From the NCBI GenBank assembly GCA_050305935.1, contig JBNLGG010000029.1, forward strand, positions 1-50,243: DNA of 50,243 nt, in the 5' to 3' direction. Positions 35,448 to 44,107 of the stretch are shown here, in pieces. The position numbers were made by a program, and so were the translations under genes. The DNA is from CAJXNP01 sp050305935. Its GTDB lineage: Bacteria; Bacteroidota; Bacteroidia; Cytophagales; Cyclobacteriaceae. The notes under the pieces were generated by a model that saw only the letters and a list, made by a program, of their open reading frames with translations, made no database searches and was not told the origin of the DNA. Position 1 is the first letter of the stretch, and every line of letters begins with the position of its first letter.

Positions 35448-36425
35448 TTGAGCCTCTCGGCCGATGGTGAATTCAGGGACGTCCTTTACGAGAAAATAGA
35501 AGAACAATTTGATGGTGATTACAACGTTTTGTTCGAAACATTGTCAAACACTTCAATGTCAAACCAAATTACTCTTGGAGAAAAAATGCGCCTAATGTTG
35601 AACAAGGGGAAAAAGTTTACAGAGGCCGTAAACGCCTTTAAAAATATTGACGGCACTGACTTTTTCCCTCAAATTTACATCCCCTTTTACGAGGAATTAA
35701 AAGCGGAAAAAATGAATTCGAACGCAAGGGTACTTACCACGGATTCCGATCCTGTAATTGTTTTGTTTTCGGGGGATGATTCCCAGGATGTTTTCCCCGC
35801 CTATCAGCTTAGTGACAGCGGCGAGTTGGAAGAAGCCGGTTTCATGGTTGACGAAGAATTTGCAATGAATAATGAAGTATGGGTAATTTCACTTAATGAG
35901 CGATATTTTGGGGATGAAACCGACTTAGCGGAAACTGGTGCACCATCCAATGGAAGGACAGTGGCCTCTCCCAGCGCCATCGTAGACCAGATCAAATGCA
36001 AATGCCACAAGGAAAGCTGGGCGGCTGGCGCCAGCGAGGTACATATCATCACCATTGTGTCTGACTACCGTTTTTTCAACCTCGATATCAATTTATATGG
36101 CAACGGAGAGCATGAGGGAGGACAGATATATAAGTTTAGCAGGAAGGACGTAAAAAAGAAAAGAAGCAAAGATGTTAACTTTTACATTCTAAACGACTGG
36201 AATGAAAGGGCGCCGGGAATGCCCTATGGCCACTATGTGATTTTTGAATATGATACCTGGCCTACGGGAACCAGGGAAGTAAGATGGGAACAAGGTGGAG
36301 ATATGCTCAAATGGGAATATCGATCTGCTGACAGTTTTTATGATAAGAATTCGGTCTTCAACTCTAATTTCAATGGGTACTATGTAAATAATGGATGTAT
36401 AGAATGGAGCGCGCAATATCAATAG
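35448..36425 (+). CDS. Unrecognised 325-residue protein, N-terminus possibly frameshifted
   Basis: I do not recognise the family. No signal peptide or membrane helix; mixed alpha/beta, with a helical N-terminal ~90 residues and a beta-rich C-terminal part (RYFGDETDLAE, then FEYDTWPTGTREVRWEQGGD). The frame has no ATG near its beginning: the first usable codon is a TTG at 35448. However, the same frame is open back to 35361 and reads KPEITLDQQPFENQVAYAKD, which looks like real protein. An ATG at 35348 (MEILK) joins that sequence if one A is removed from the run at 35360-35363. So the true N-terminus probably lies near 35348 and is broken by a one-base shift, or the assembly has an extra base there. 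Confidence 0.6.
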   Translation: MSLSADGEFRDVLYEKIEEQFDGDYNVLFETLSNTSMSNQITLGEKMRLMLNKGKKFTEAVNAFKNIDGTDFFPQIYIPFYEELKAEKMNSNARVLTTDSDPVIVLFSGDDSQDVFPAYQLSDSGELEEAGFMVDEEFAMNNEVWVISLNERYFGDETDLAETGAPSNGRTVASPSAIVDQIKCKCHKESWAAGASEVHIITIVSDYRFFNLDINLYGNGEHEGGQIYKFSRKDVKKKRSKDVNFYILNDWNERAPGMPYGHYVIFEYDTWPTGTREVRWEQGGDMLKWEYRSADSFYDKNSVFNSNFNGYYVNNGCIEWSAQYQ

Positions 36426-37096
36426 TTAAAAGAAAGGAACCGGCTGATACCGGTTCCTTTCTTCAAAATTCTTTCTGGGTTATTCTTTTTGTATTTATCA
36501 TGACATTTCCCCTCAGATCTTTTGGACAGGATAAGGCAATCAAGATATACCCAACCGCCGGGATTACCTGGCGAAGCACAGCTATGAACTTTTTCAATTT
36601 TAAAGCGGTAATACCAGCCGATCCGACAAAACCATATCCTTATGAAAAAAATGTGCAGGGTTTTAGTATTAATCCCGGTGTACAAATCAGAACTAAAATA
36701 ATAGGGTTTGAATATTACCCTAATCTCCGTTATGATGTAATACATTATAATCTAGGATCTGAAGAGGAATATACAAAGGGTTTTCTTATCGATCACAATT
36801 TTAATCTCATATTCAGAAGAAAAATAGATTTTGGCATAGGTATGACTATCGTGAATTCCGGTAAAACGTATGAGTTTGTCAACCCGATACCCAGGTATCA
36901 CGATATCGAGTTTAAGACTTATAATTTTTTCGTAACGATCCCGATTAAAAAAATCATCAACCTGGAGGTTAAAGCGCTTTATGTACCGAAAGACTTCCCC
37001 GAAAACCCGGATGAACAATATATTATGTACAGCCTAAGGGCATTTTATAAGTTTGATTTTCTCAATAGGAAAAAGGAGGATGTTAATTTCAATTAA
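36395..37096 (+). CDS. Putative outer-membrane beta-barrel-like protein
   Basis: 233 residues beginning at ATG 36395 or 36404, overlapping the previous gene by 22-31 bases. After a charged lead comes a signal-like hydrophobic stretch (FWVILFVFIMTFPLRSFG, about 26-43, then QDK). The remainder has alternating amphipathic strands and ends in an aromatic-rich strand (YSLRAFYKFDF) before a charged tail, as in small outer-membrane barrels. I cannot name the family. A perfect 13-bp palindrome sits inside its first codons, which makes the start uncertain; a later ATG (36500) would lose most of the signal peptide. It forms a unit with the preceding unknown gene within the segment flanked by the duplicated rubredoxin ends. 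Confidence 0.55.
   Translation: MYRMERAISIVKRKEPADTGSFLQNSFWVILFVFIMTFPLRSFGQDKAIKIYPTAGITWRSTAMNFFNFKAVIPADPTKPYPYEKNVQGFSINPGVQIRTKIIGFEYYPNLRYDVIHYNLGSEEEYTKGFLIDHNFNLIFRRKIDFGIGMTIVNSGKTYEFVNPIPRYHDIEFKTYNFFVTIPIKKIINLEVKALYVPKDFPENPDEQYIMYSLRAFYKFDFLNRKKEDVNFN
36431..36462 (+). terminator. Perfect 13-bp stem-loop at the junction of two unknown genes
   Basis: AGAAAGGAACCGG, loop CTGATA, CCGGTTCCTTTCT, all 13 pairs perfect, starting 5 bases after the stop of the 325-residue gene. It could be a rho-independent terminator, though no T-run follows on the plus strand. It lies in the coding start of the next gene, so it may instead limit or couple translation. Confidence 0.55.
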
Positions 37097-37276
37097 TATA
37101 TAATAATTTCTAATACAAAATAGTCATGAGAAATCCTTCCAGGCAAGCGTGTTTCTGAATATTAGCCCGCAAAAGATAATTCATGTTAAAACGCTATTTC
37201 GTTTGGGGATTTTTCCAGGTACATCCATGCTACGGTCAACAAGATTTCATCCATCGACTCAAGTATAAAATACCTC

Positions 37277-38722
37277 TTAATATTCAATAACCGGCCGGAA
37301 ATATTCTTTCCCTGATTCGCACACATGACATCGATAGTGGTCAGGCAGTTTTTCAAAAGGCGTACCTGGCGAGATATTGGCAGAGGGATCGCCAAATTTT
37401 TTATCATAAATTGTGAGGCAGTTCGTGCATTGGTAGCTAAGCGTTTCCAGATTCAGGGTTTTCTTCTCGCCCTTGCCTTCGATAATGTCCTTTTCGGGGT
37501 TTAGTTGCCGGAAATAGATTTTACTTAGCTCAATCAGGAGCGTCGGGATAATTTCTTTTTTCACTCCCCGCGCATAGGTAAAGTACTCAGAGTTATTCGC
37601 ATTAAAATCCTTCGCGTAGAGAATGTTATAAATACTCTCGTTACCGCTGCTCAGCTCCATGTTTTTGGCAATTACCACCGAAGTAAAGAGCAGCATGCTA
37701 CCACTGGTCTTAATGGTAAATGTGAGCCCGTGTGTACTGATATCCTGCTGGTCCAGTTCCCTCACCAGAAATCTCTTGAGATCCAGCGCTTCCTGATCAA
37801 GTACCGGTAGGTGCCAGTTTAACTCCAATGAAGAATGGCGCATATTGATCCCAAATTTCCCCATCAGCTTATCCCACCTGATTCTGTCGGACATTTTGAT
37901 GCCCTTAATGATAAAAGATTTCCAGGGTGTGATACTTATTTTTCCAATCATCGTATCCTGACAAAGCCGGCATGCAGCGCTTAGAAAATCGATGGCAAAT
38001 TCATTATTCCTCCAATAGAGCCCCAACCAATACAGGTTATTTGGCATAGCATTTAAGCCCTCATAGTACGGAAAAAAGGTCTCCGGATATTTAAGTTTTT
38101 CGTCAATCTTTTTTGAATTGATCCGGATGCTATTCTGTAATTTGATAAAAAGTTCCTCTACAGATAGCTGCGAGTTTTTATCCAGCGCTTCTTCAATTGC
38201 CTTTGTCACTTTGGGAATATCCTGTCCAAAAATCAATTTTGGCCATGGCTCTACCTGGTTGTCTTTTTCTACATTGCGAATGTAGAGGTACCAATACTTA
38301 TCCTCCTTTGAAGCAATAAAATTCAATTGGCCGGTAAAGATAGGCACCAAGCTTTGCGTTGGATCGACAATGTTTATTTTTAGTTTTGGTCGGTAGTCGA
38401 AAGAATCAATGATGTAGTGATAGGTATCTTCCTTGACCCAACTTGTAGTATCCATCACATTTACCGCCGCATAAGAGCTGACAATATTCTGGTACGCATT
38501 AGCACCACTGATTTCATAATCTATCTTCAGCTTTTTAAAGGCATTTTCCACATCCTCTTTTGCCACATTTCTGATGGGAAACAAGATGTCCTGCCGGGAT
38601 CCAAATGAAATGTGCTTGTTGCCACACATTTCAGAAATCTCCATTATACCCAATAAGTCAGAAGGTGACAATATTCCTCCCGGCACAAATACCCTTAAAA
38701 GATCATCTTTCCTGGTCTCCAT
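37277..38722 (-). CDS. Nitrite/sulfite-reductase-like protein with C-terminal rubredoxin domain
   Basis: 481 residues, last gene of the nitrate operon (26 bp after the reductase). The N-terminal segment VPGGILSPSDLLGIMEISEM followed by HISFGSRQDI resembles the ferredoxin-like half-domain of siroheme nitrite/sulfite reductases. The C-x5-C ... C-x3-C set that holds siroheme and the 4Fe-4S cluster is not seen; only ACRLC appears in the middle. The last ~52 residues are a rubredoxin: YQCTNC (Cys432, Cys435) and YRCHVC (Cys465, Cys468). It is probably an electron-transfer or scaffold partner in nitrate assimilation rather than a catalytic nitrite reductase. Its 3' end is the parent of the duplicated fragment at 34813-34990. 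Confidence 0.75.
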   Translation of the reverse strand: METRKDDLLRVFVPGGILSPSDLLGIMEISEMCGNKHISFGSRQDILFPIRNVAKEDVENAFKKLKIDYEISGANAYQNIVSSYAAVNVMDTTSWVKEDTYHYIIDSFDYRPKLKINIVDPTQSLVPIFTGQLNFIASKEDKYWYLYIRNVEKDNQVEPWPKLIFGQDIPKVTKAIEEALDKNSQLSVEELFIKLQNSIRINSKKIDEKLKYPETFFPYYEGLNAMPNNLYWLGLYWRNNEFAIDFLSAACRLCQDTMIGKISITPWKSFIIKGIKMSDRIRWDKLMGKFGINMRHSSLELNWHLPVLDQEALDLKRFLVRELDQQDISTHGLTFTIKTSGSMLLFTSVVIAKNMELSSGNESIYNILYAKDFNANNSEYFTYARGVKKEIIPTLLIELSKIYFRQLNPEKDIIEGKGEKKTLNLETLSYQCTNCLTIYDKKFGDPSANISPGTPFEKLPDHYRCHVCESGKEYFRPVIEY

Positions 38723-38748
38723 GTTACTTTTTCAAAAAGATCGAAAAA

Positions 38749-41700
38749 TCAAACTGTTATTAATTTCTTCTGGTTGAGAATTTCCTGGACTTCCGGCTTG
38801 CAACTTCCACAACCCAGTCCAGCGCCAGAAGCCTTGCAAAGTTCGTTAAAATCTGTACAACCTCCATCGATAATCTTTTCAAGGTTTCCTTTTCCTACAT
38901 TATTGCATGAGCACACCAGTTTTCCGATAACGGGCTCTGCTGGCTTGCCTGATCTCAATAGCTGCATCCTTTTGTCAGAAAGCTCTATTTTGCTTTCTAT
39001 CAGGCTTTTAAACTCAGCAAATTCAGTTTTATCACCAATTAAAATTGCCCCGACCAGCCGGTCATTCTTGATGATACATTTTTTATAATAGCGGACGGTC
39101 TTGTCAATAAATAGAATTTCTTCGTATCCTTCTTCGTCATTTGGAATTTCGGCCATACCGATGGAACACAAATCGAAATCTGAAAATTTCAAGATGTTCA
39201 TGGGTATTGACCCCTCATAAATACTCGACAGGTCACCATTGATAAACCGGGCGGCAGTATCGGCCTGCTGCTCTGCGGCAGCAGTAATGCCATTCAGCTT
39301 TCCGCGGTGCTCGGCAATTTCTCCCATGGCAAAAATACTCGGATCGCTCGTTTGCAGGTTATCATTGACAATTAACCCTCTACCGTATTCGATGCCAGCG
39401 TCCATGGCAAATTCGATATTTGGCCTGGTGCCAATCGCAAACACCACCGCATCTACCTGCAGGGTATGACCACTTTTTAGTTTGGCGAAAATTCCATGCT
39501 CTTTTTCAATTTGGTTAAGTGATTCAACCTGGTTGTTCATATACAGGTTAATTTCCTTTTCCTCAACAAATTCCTTTAGCAGCCCTCCCGCCAGCTCGTC
39601 CAATTGACGTTCCATTAACCGCGAAGACAATTGAACAATGGAAATATGAACATCAATTTCCTTTAATGCGGCTGCCAATTCCAGACCTAACAATCCTCCA
39701 CCTATGATGAGCACATGTCCTTTCGGCTTGAGGAATTTTTTCAAATCGTCTGCATTTTGCCGGTTTCGCATGGTGAAAACTCCCGGCATATCCAGCTGCG
39801 CATCCTTTGGGATGAATGCCCGGCTGCCAGTCGCCAAAATTAGTTTATCATACGAATGCTCAACTCCATTTGAGTCGGTTACGGTTTTCGCGTCAGCGTT
39901 TAAAGCCGTAATCGCATTTTCATTATGAAGGTGGACATCATATTTATCAATTTCACCCTGCTTGAATTTCAGTAGCTTTTCCCAGGGCAATTGTTCATTG
40001 ACATACTCAGGCAGCAAAACCCTATTATAAAAAGGATACTTTTCATTAGAAAAGACGTGGATCTCATCCCTTGTATTAAACTGTCGATAGGTATTGATAA
40101 ACCGATAGGCAGCAGCACCTGCTCCTACGATGACAATTTTCTCCTGTGCTTTTTTATATTTCGTTACCTCGACTGCCGAATATTTAAAATCAGGTTCCTT
40201 CGAAATGGGGTCATATAAATTATTGGTCAGGTTATTGGCGCGGGCAAAATCACTTGTTCCTATTTTACCCCAGTGCATTGGCAGAAAAAGCACCCCTCTT
40301 TTCACAGTATCGGTCACCGTTACCGTCACGCGTACTTCCCCCCTTTTATTGAAAACAAGGGCAACATCGCCGTTTTCCAGTCCCCTCTCCTTAGCATCCT
40401 CCGGGTGAATTTCTAAAAATGGCTTTGCAATGTGTTGCTTTAATTTATTAACCTTCCCGGTCTTGGTCATTGTATGCCACTGATCTCTGATCCTGCCCGT
40501 AGTAAGTACAAGCGGATGGTCACCGGAGAGTGGCTCCGATAAGTTTTCGGGATTGGCTAGAGGAAATAGTTTTGCCTTTTTATTGTCAGTGTAAAACAGG
40601 TTATCTGAGAATAACCTTTGGGTACCTTTGGATAGAGTGGACGGAACAGGCCATTGCATTGATCCCTCATCCTTCAACCGTTCATAAGAAAGCCCACTGA
40701 TATCAATATTAGTTCCTTTTGTCAATGCACAATGTTCCGCATATACCTCACTGACCGATTCATATTGAAAACCATCAAATCCCATTTCATTGGCAAAGCG
40801 GATAATTATTTCGCTGTCAGAAATTGCCTCACCAGGAGCATTCACTACCTTACTGAGGTGAGTAATCCTCCGCTCGGAATTTGTCATTGTGCCTTCTTTT
40901 TCCATATGTCCGGCAGCAGGAAGCACAAGATCAGCATACTCGATGGAGGTATTCTTATTTGAAATATCCTGCACCACTACAAATTTCGCTTTTTTTAGAG
41001 CTGCCTCTGCCTTTCTAGCATCCGGTAAGCTTACCAGTGGATTGGTACATGCAATCCAAACAGCCTTTAACTTTCCCTCTTCCAGGGCATCAAACATCTG
41101 CGTGGCTGTTAGTCCCGGCTTTTCAGGAACGGAAGGAACTCCCCAAAAGTCGGCTACTTCCTTCCTGTGATTTTCATCTGCCAACAACCTATGCGACGAA
41201 AGCAGCGTTGCCATGCCGCCCACTTCCCTGCCACCCATAGCATTAGGTTGGCCGGTTAAAGAAAATGGCCCCGATCCGGGTTTTCCGATATGCCCGGTTA
41301 TCAGGTTCAGGCTGATTAAGCTAATGTTTTTATTGACGCCAATACTACTTTGGTTCAGGCCCATTGCCCACATGGTAATAAAGCCCTTGGCATTGCTAAT
41401 CAATTTGGCCGTTTGTACAATCAAGGCTTCATCCACACCACAAATTGAAGCGGCCTTTTTTATGGATGTCTTAAATACAGATTGTTTATATGCGTCAAAT
41501 CCGTCAACGTTTTTTGCGACAAATTCGAGATCTATTTCACCATTTTCAATAAGCACCCGGGCGATGGCATTGTTTAAGTAAACATCCGTACCAGGATTTA
41601 TTTGCAGATGGATATCTGACGACGATGCTGTTTGTGTTTTTCTCGGGTCTACCGTTATGATCTTAACATTTGGGTTATTTTGCTTGTGTGCTTCCAGGCG

Positions 41701-42264
41701 ACGAAACAAAATGGGATGGCACCAGGCAGGATTGGCTCCTTCGATTAGAAACACATCGCCCAACTCAATATCTTCATAAGAATTTGGAACAGCATCTTCA
41801 CCAAGCATTTTGGAATACCCAGCCACTGCCGAGCTCATGCAAAGCCTGGAGTTTGTATCGATGTTATTGGTACCTATAAATCCCTTTGTGAGCTTATTGA
41901 AAAGATAATATTCTTCCGTTAGGCACTGGCCTGACACATAAAATCCTACGGCATCAGGACCATGGATTTTAATGATCGACTTGAAAACAGCAGCCGCCCG
42001 TTTTAGCGCCACATCCCAACTGACATCCTGAAGTGGATGACTTTTGCTCCACCGCATCTGTGGTGCAAATAGCCTGTCAGACATGTCCTGATTGGCATAA
42101 TGCAGGTTCATTCCCTTGGAGCAAAGCATGCCCTTGTTGACCGGATGGTCTTTGTCCCCCTCCACAAATAACTTGCCTCTCTTGTCCTTATGGACCACTA
42201 TGCCGCACCCTACCCCACAGTAGGAGCAAGTCGATTTGAATTTTTCTGTTTTACCAATAGTCAT
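38749..42264 (-). CDS. Assimilatory nitrate reductase fused to NirB-like FAD reductase and BFD domain
   Basis: 1171-residue fusion that should reduce nitrate to nitrite in the cytoplasm. Residues about 1-700 are a molybdopterin oxidoreductase with an N-terminal 4Fe-4S site (Cys13, Cys16, Cys20, Cys48), NSRLCMSSA in the cofactor region and a C-terminal dinucleotide-binding domain (TTGRIRDQWHTMTKTGK). From about 709 follows a pyridine nucleotide-disulfide reductase domain as in NirB/NasB, with VIVGAGAAAY (711-720) for FAD and VLIIGGGLLGLELA for NAD(P)H. The last 55 residues form a BFD-type 2Fe-2S domain (Cys1118, Cys1120, Cys1152, Cys1155). The chain therefore holds both electron input and catalysis, normally separate NasA and NasB/C proteins. 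In an operon with narK and the rubredoxin protein. Confidence 0.92.
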   Translation of the reverse strand: MTIGKTEKFKSTCSYCGVGCGIVVHKDKRGKLFVEGDKDHPVNKGMLCSKGMNLHYANQDMSDRLFAPQMRWSKSHPLQDVSWDVALKRAAAVFKSIIKIHGPDAVGFYVSGQCLTEEYYLFNKLTKGFIGTNNIDTNSRLCMSSAVAGYSKMLGEDAVPNSYEDIELGDVFLIEGANPAWCHPILFRRLEAHKQNNPNVKIITVDPRKTQTASSSDIHLQINPGTDVYLNNAIARVLIENGEIDLEFVAKNVDGFDAYKQSVFKTSIKKAASICGVDEALIVQTAKLISNAKGFITMWAMGLNQSSIGVNKNISLISLNLITGHIGKPGSGPFSLTGQPNAMGGREVGGMATLLSSHRLLADENHRKEVADFWGVPSVPEKPGLTATQMFDALEEGKLKAVWIACTNPLVSLPDARKAEAALKKAKFVVVQDISNKNTSIEYADLVLPAAGHMEKEGTMTNSERRITHLSKVVNAPGEAISDSEIIIRFANEMGFDGFQYESVSEVYAEHCALTKGTNIDISGLSYERLKDEGSMQWPVPSTLSKGTQRLFSDNLFYTDNKKAKLFPLANPENLSEPLSGDHPLVLTTGRIRDQWHTMTKTGKVNKLKQHIAKPFLEIHPEDAKERGLENGDVALVFNKRGEVRVTVTVTDTVKRGVLFLPMHWGKIGTSDFARANNLTNNLYDPISKEPDFKYSAVEVTKYKKAQEKIVIVGAGAAAYRFINTYRQFNTRDEIHVFSNEKYPFYNRVLLPEYVNEQLPWEKLLKFKQGEIDKYDVHLHNENAITALNADAKTVTDSNGVEHSYDKLILATGSRAFIPKDAQLDMPGVFTMRNRQNADDLKKFLKPKGHVLIIGGGLLGLELAAALKEIDVHISIVQLSSRLMERQLDELAGGLLKEFVEEKEINLYMNNQVESLNQIEKEHGIFAKLKSGHTLQVDAVVFAIGTRPNIEFAMDAGIEYGRGLIVNDNLQTSDPSIFAMGEIAEHRGKLNGITAAAEQQADTAARFINGDLSSIYEGSIPMNILKFSDFDLCSIGMAEIPNDEEGYEEILFIDKTVRYYKKCIIKNDRLVGAILIGDKTEFAEFKSLIESKIELSDKRMQLLRSGKPAEPVIGKLVCSCNNVGKGNLEKIIDGGCTDFNELCKASGAGLGCGSCKPEVQEILNQKKLITV

Positions 42265-42342
42265 GTTTTAAAAAGTTAGGGAATTAGTAAAATCCGGGAA
42301 GCCCTTTTAGCTCCCCGGAATTTTCAAAACCACTTATTGGTC

Positions 42343-43701
42343 TTATTTGGATATAGGAACAACTGCAGGTTGTGTCTCAAGCTTACTTACCAGAGACGCA
42401 TCCATTTCTTTTTTAACTTCTTTTTCGTCTGCTTCTGAAAATCTCACTACCAGTGATACAAAGGATATGACGATGACCGAAATGCCAATGATAAAAAGAG
42501 CTTGCGGATAACTTATTCCCTCTACCTTAAATAGGAAGCCTGCCGCTACAGCACCAGCATTACCTCCGGCTCCAACAATCCCGGAAATCGAGCCTACCGC
42601 CTTTTTGTTTACAAAAGGAACCACTGAAAAAGTAGCTCCCTCAGACATTTGTACACAAAGACTGAACACGATCATGGAAAGAATGGCCAGGGGAAGAATT
42701 GACATTTGTGAAAAAATAAGCAGTGTGATGCCCTCTAAAAATAGAATGGCAAAAAGGAAATATACCCGGCCTCTCAGTCCGAATTTAATTCCAAACCTGT
42801 CACCAAAAATCCCTCCCAGTGAGCGGGCAAATAAGTTCATCAGCCCAAATAAACCTGCTATGATGCCAGCAGTTTTCAGGTCTAAATGAAAATAGTCCTT
42901 ATAATAAATAGCGGCGATATTGTTAATGGTCAATTCTACCCCAAAACAAGCCGCATAGATTAAAAACAATCCCCAAACCCGGTAGTCCTTGATCGCAATT
43001 AAAAATGATTTCTTGCTCTCCTTCTTTTTCATCTGAAAATCCGGATCAGTCTTCCGCAAGTCAGCCAGGTTTCCTTCGGGAGTGTCCTGCGTGAATTTGT
43101 AGTAAAGAATACCCATGATAAAAAGTGCCGCGCCTGGTACCACCATTGCCCACCTCCATGCCTGGGTATCTATGAATCCAAAACCAACAAAAAGAGCAAA
43201 TAAGAGTGGCATAATCATCTGAGTAACACCACCACCCAGGTTTCCCCAGCCTGCAGTTGTTGCATTTGCCGTACCCACAACGTTAGGTGCAAACATCACG
43301 GAAGTATGGTACTGAGTAATAACAAATGACGCACCGATAACTCCGATCGCGAGACGGAATAACAAAAAGGACTCGTAGCTATTGCTCAACCCAATTAACA
43401 TCACAGGAAGGGAACCCAGTATAAGCAGCGCGGTATACGAGATGCGCGGACCTATCCTGTCACACAACCAACCTATAAGTAACCGTGCAAAAACTGTGAT
43501 CGCTACAGAGGCAATTATTATATTTCCTATCTGTGCTTTGGAAAGATCCAATTCATCCCTGACAATGGCCATAAGTGGTGCAATACCAAACCATCCGAAG
43601 AAACAAAGAAAAAAAGCAAACCAGGTCATATGAAATGCCCTCATATGCGGCGCTTTTAGACTTAATAAATTGATTTTAGTGGCTTTTGAATTCTTACTCA
43701 T
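42343..43701 (-). CDS. narK: NarK/NasA-type nitrate/nitrite MFS transporter
   Basis: 452-residue inner-membrane transporter of the nitrate-nitrite porter family with about twelve helices. The nitrate signatures are clear: GWGNLGGGVTQ (151-161) in helix 5 and GAGGNAGAVAAGF in helix 11. The conserved arginine in LFRLAIG (Arg116) matches a substrate-binding Arg. First gene of the nitrate operon, 78 bp ahead of the reductase. Upstream lie four TACGTA hexamers arranged as two inverted repeats, a likely control point. Import of nitrate for assimilation is favoured because the reductase is NasA-like and has no membrane partners. Confidence 0.93.
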   Translation of the reverse strand: MSKNSKATKINLLSLKAPHMRAFHMTWFAFFLCFFGWFGIAPLMAIVRDELDLSKAQIGNIIIASVAITVFARLLIGWLCDRIGPRISYTALLILGSLPVMLIGLSNSYESFLLFRLAIGVIGASFVITQYHTSVMFAPNVVGTANATTAGWGNLGGGVTQMIMPLLFALFVGFGFIDTQAWRWAMVVPGAALFIMGILYYKFTQDTPEGNLADLRKTDPDFQMKKKESKKSFLIAIKDYRVWGLFLIYAACFGVELTINNIAAIYYKDYFHLDLKTAGIIAGLFGLMNLFARSLGGIFGDRFGIKFGLRGRVYFLFAILFLEGITLLIFSQMSILPLAILSMIVFSLCVQMSEGATFSVVPFVNKKAVGSISGIVGAGGNAGAVAAGFLFKVEGISYPQALFIIGISVIVISFVSLVVRFSEADEKEVKKEMDASLVSKLETQPAVVPISK

Positions 43702-43738
43702 CGTTAAAATACTTAGACTCTATTCTTGATTTAGATTA

Positions 43739-43763
43739 AAATACGTAGCAAAATTACGTATTT
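43739..43763. promoter_or_regulatory. Inverted repeat AAATACGTA-N7-TACGTATTT upstream of narK
   Basis: Perfect nine-base arms with a 7-bp spacer, ending 38 bp before the narK start. Position and symmetry fit an operator of a dimeric regulator overlapping the promoter. The regulator is unknown; no transcription factor gene is adjacent. Confidence 0.6.
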
Positions 43764-43794
43764 ATTTTTAATATCTAAGTAATTAAATCACATA

Positions 43795-43812
43795 TTACGT
43801 ATTTTTACGTAA
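43795..43812. promoter_or_regulatory. Inverted repeat TTACGTA-N4-TACGTAA upstream of narK
   Basis: Perfect seven-base arms with a TTTT spacer, about 94 bp before narK. It shares the TACGTA core with the site at 43739-43763; the centres of the two are about 52 bp apart (roughly five helical turns). It looks like a second site for the same regulator. Confidence 0.6.
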
Positions 43813-44107
43813 ATACAAGCTAGGCAATTGATTTTGAAGATATTACAGCGCTGGTATTCCAAAAGCTCTTTTGGGTTCACGGTGATGCGGCTCGCTGCTG
43901 ACTTCGAAGACATCCAAATGTTGATTCTCTAATAGATTACCACAATATCTGTGGGGTATAATTGTAAGCTGAGCCTTTGATTTATTTATCAAATCATAAC
44001 AATTGGTAGATAAATCAAATTCCTATCCGTAACATTTGCACCCCCTCAATGTAGCCAATGACACCCTTTTAATTCGAAATTCAAATGTAATTTTACCAAA
44101 AAAAAGA
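43813..44107. other. Divergent intergenic stretch between the nitrate operon and GH5
   Basis: Together with 43702-43812 this makes 406 bp without a gene. No coding frame is supported. The upstream extension of the GH5 frame (ATG 44036) is not preferred because the signal peptide begins at 44108. Confidence 0.45.
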
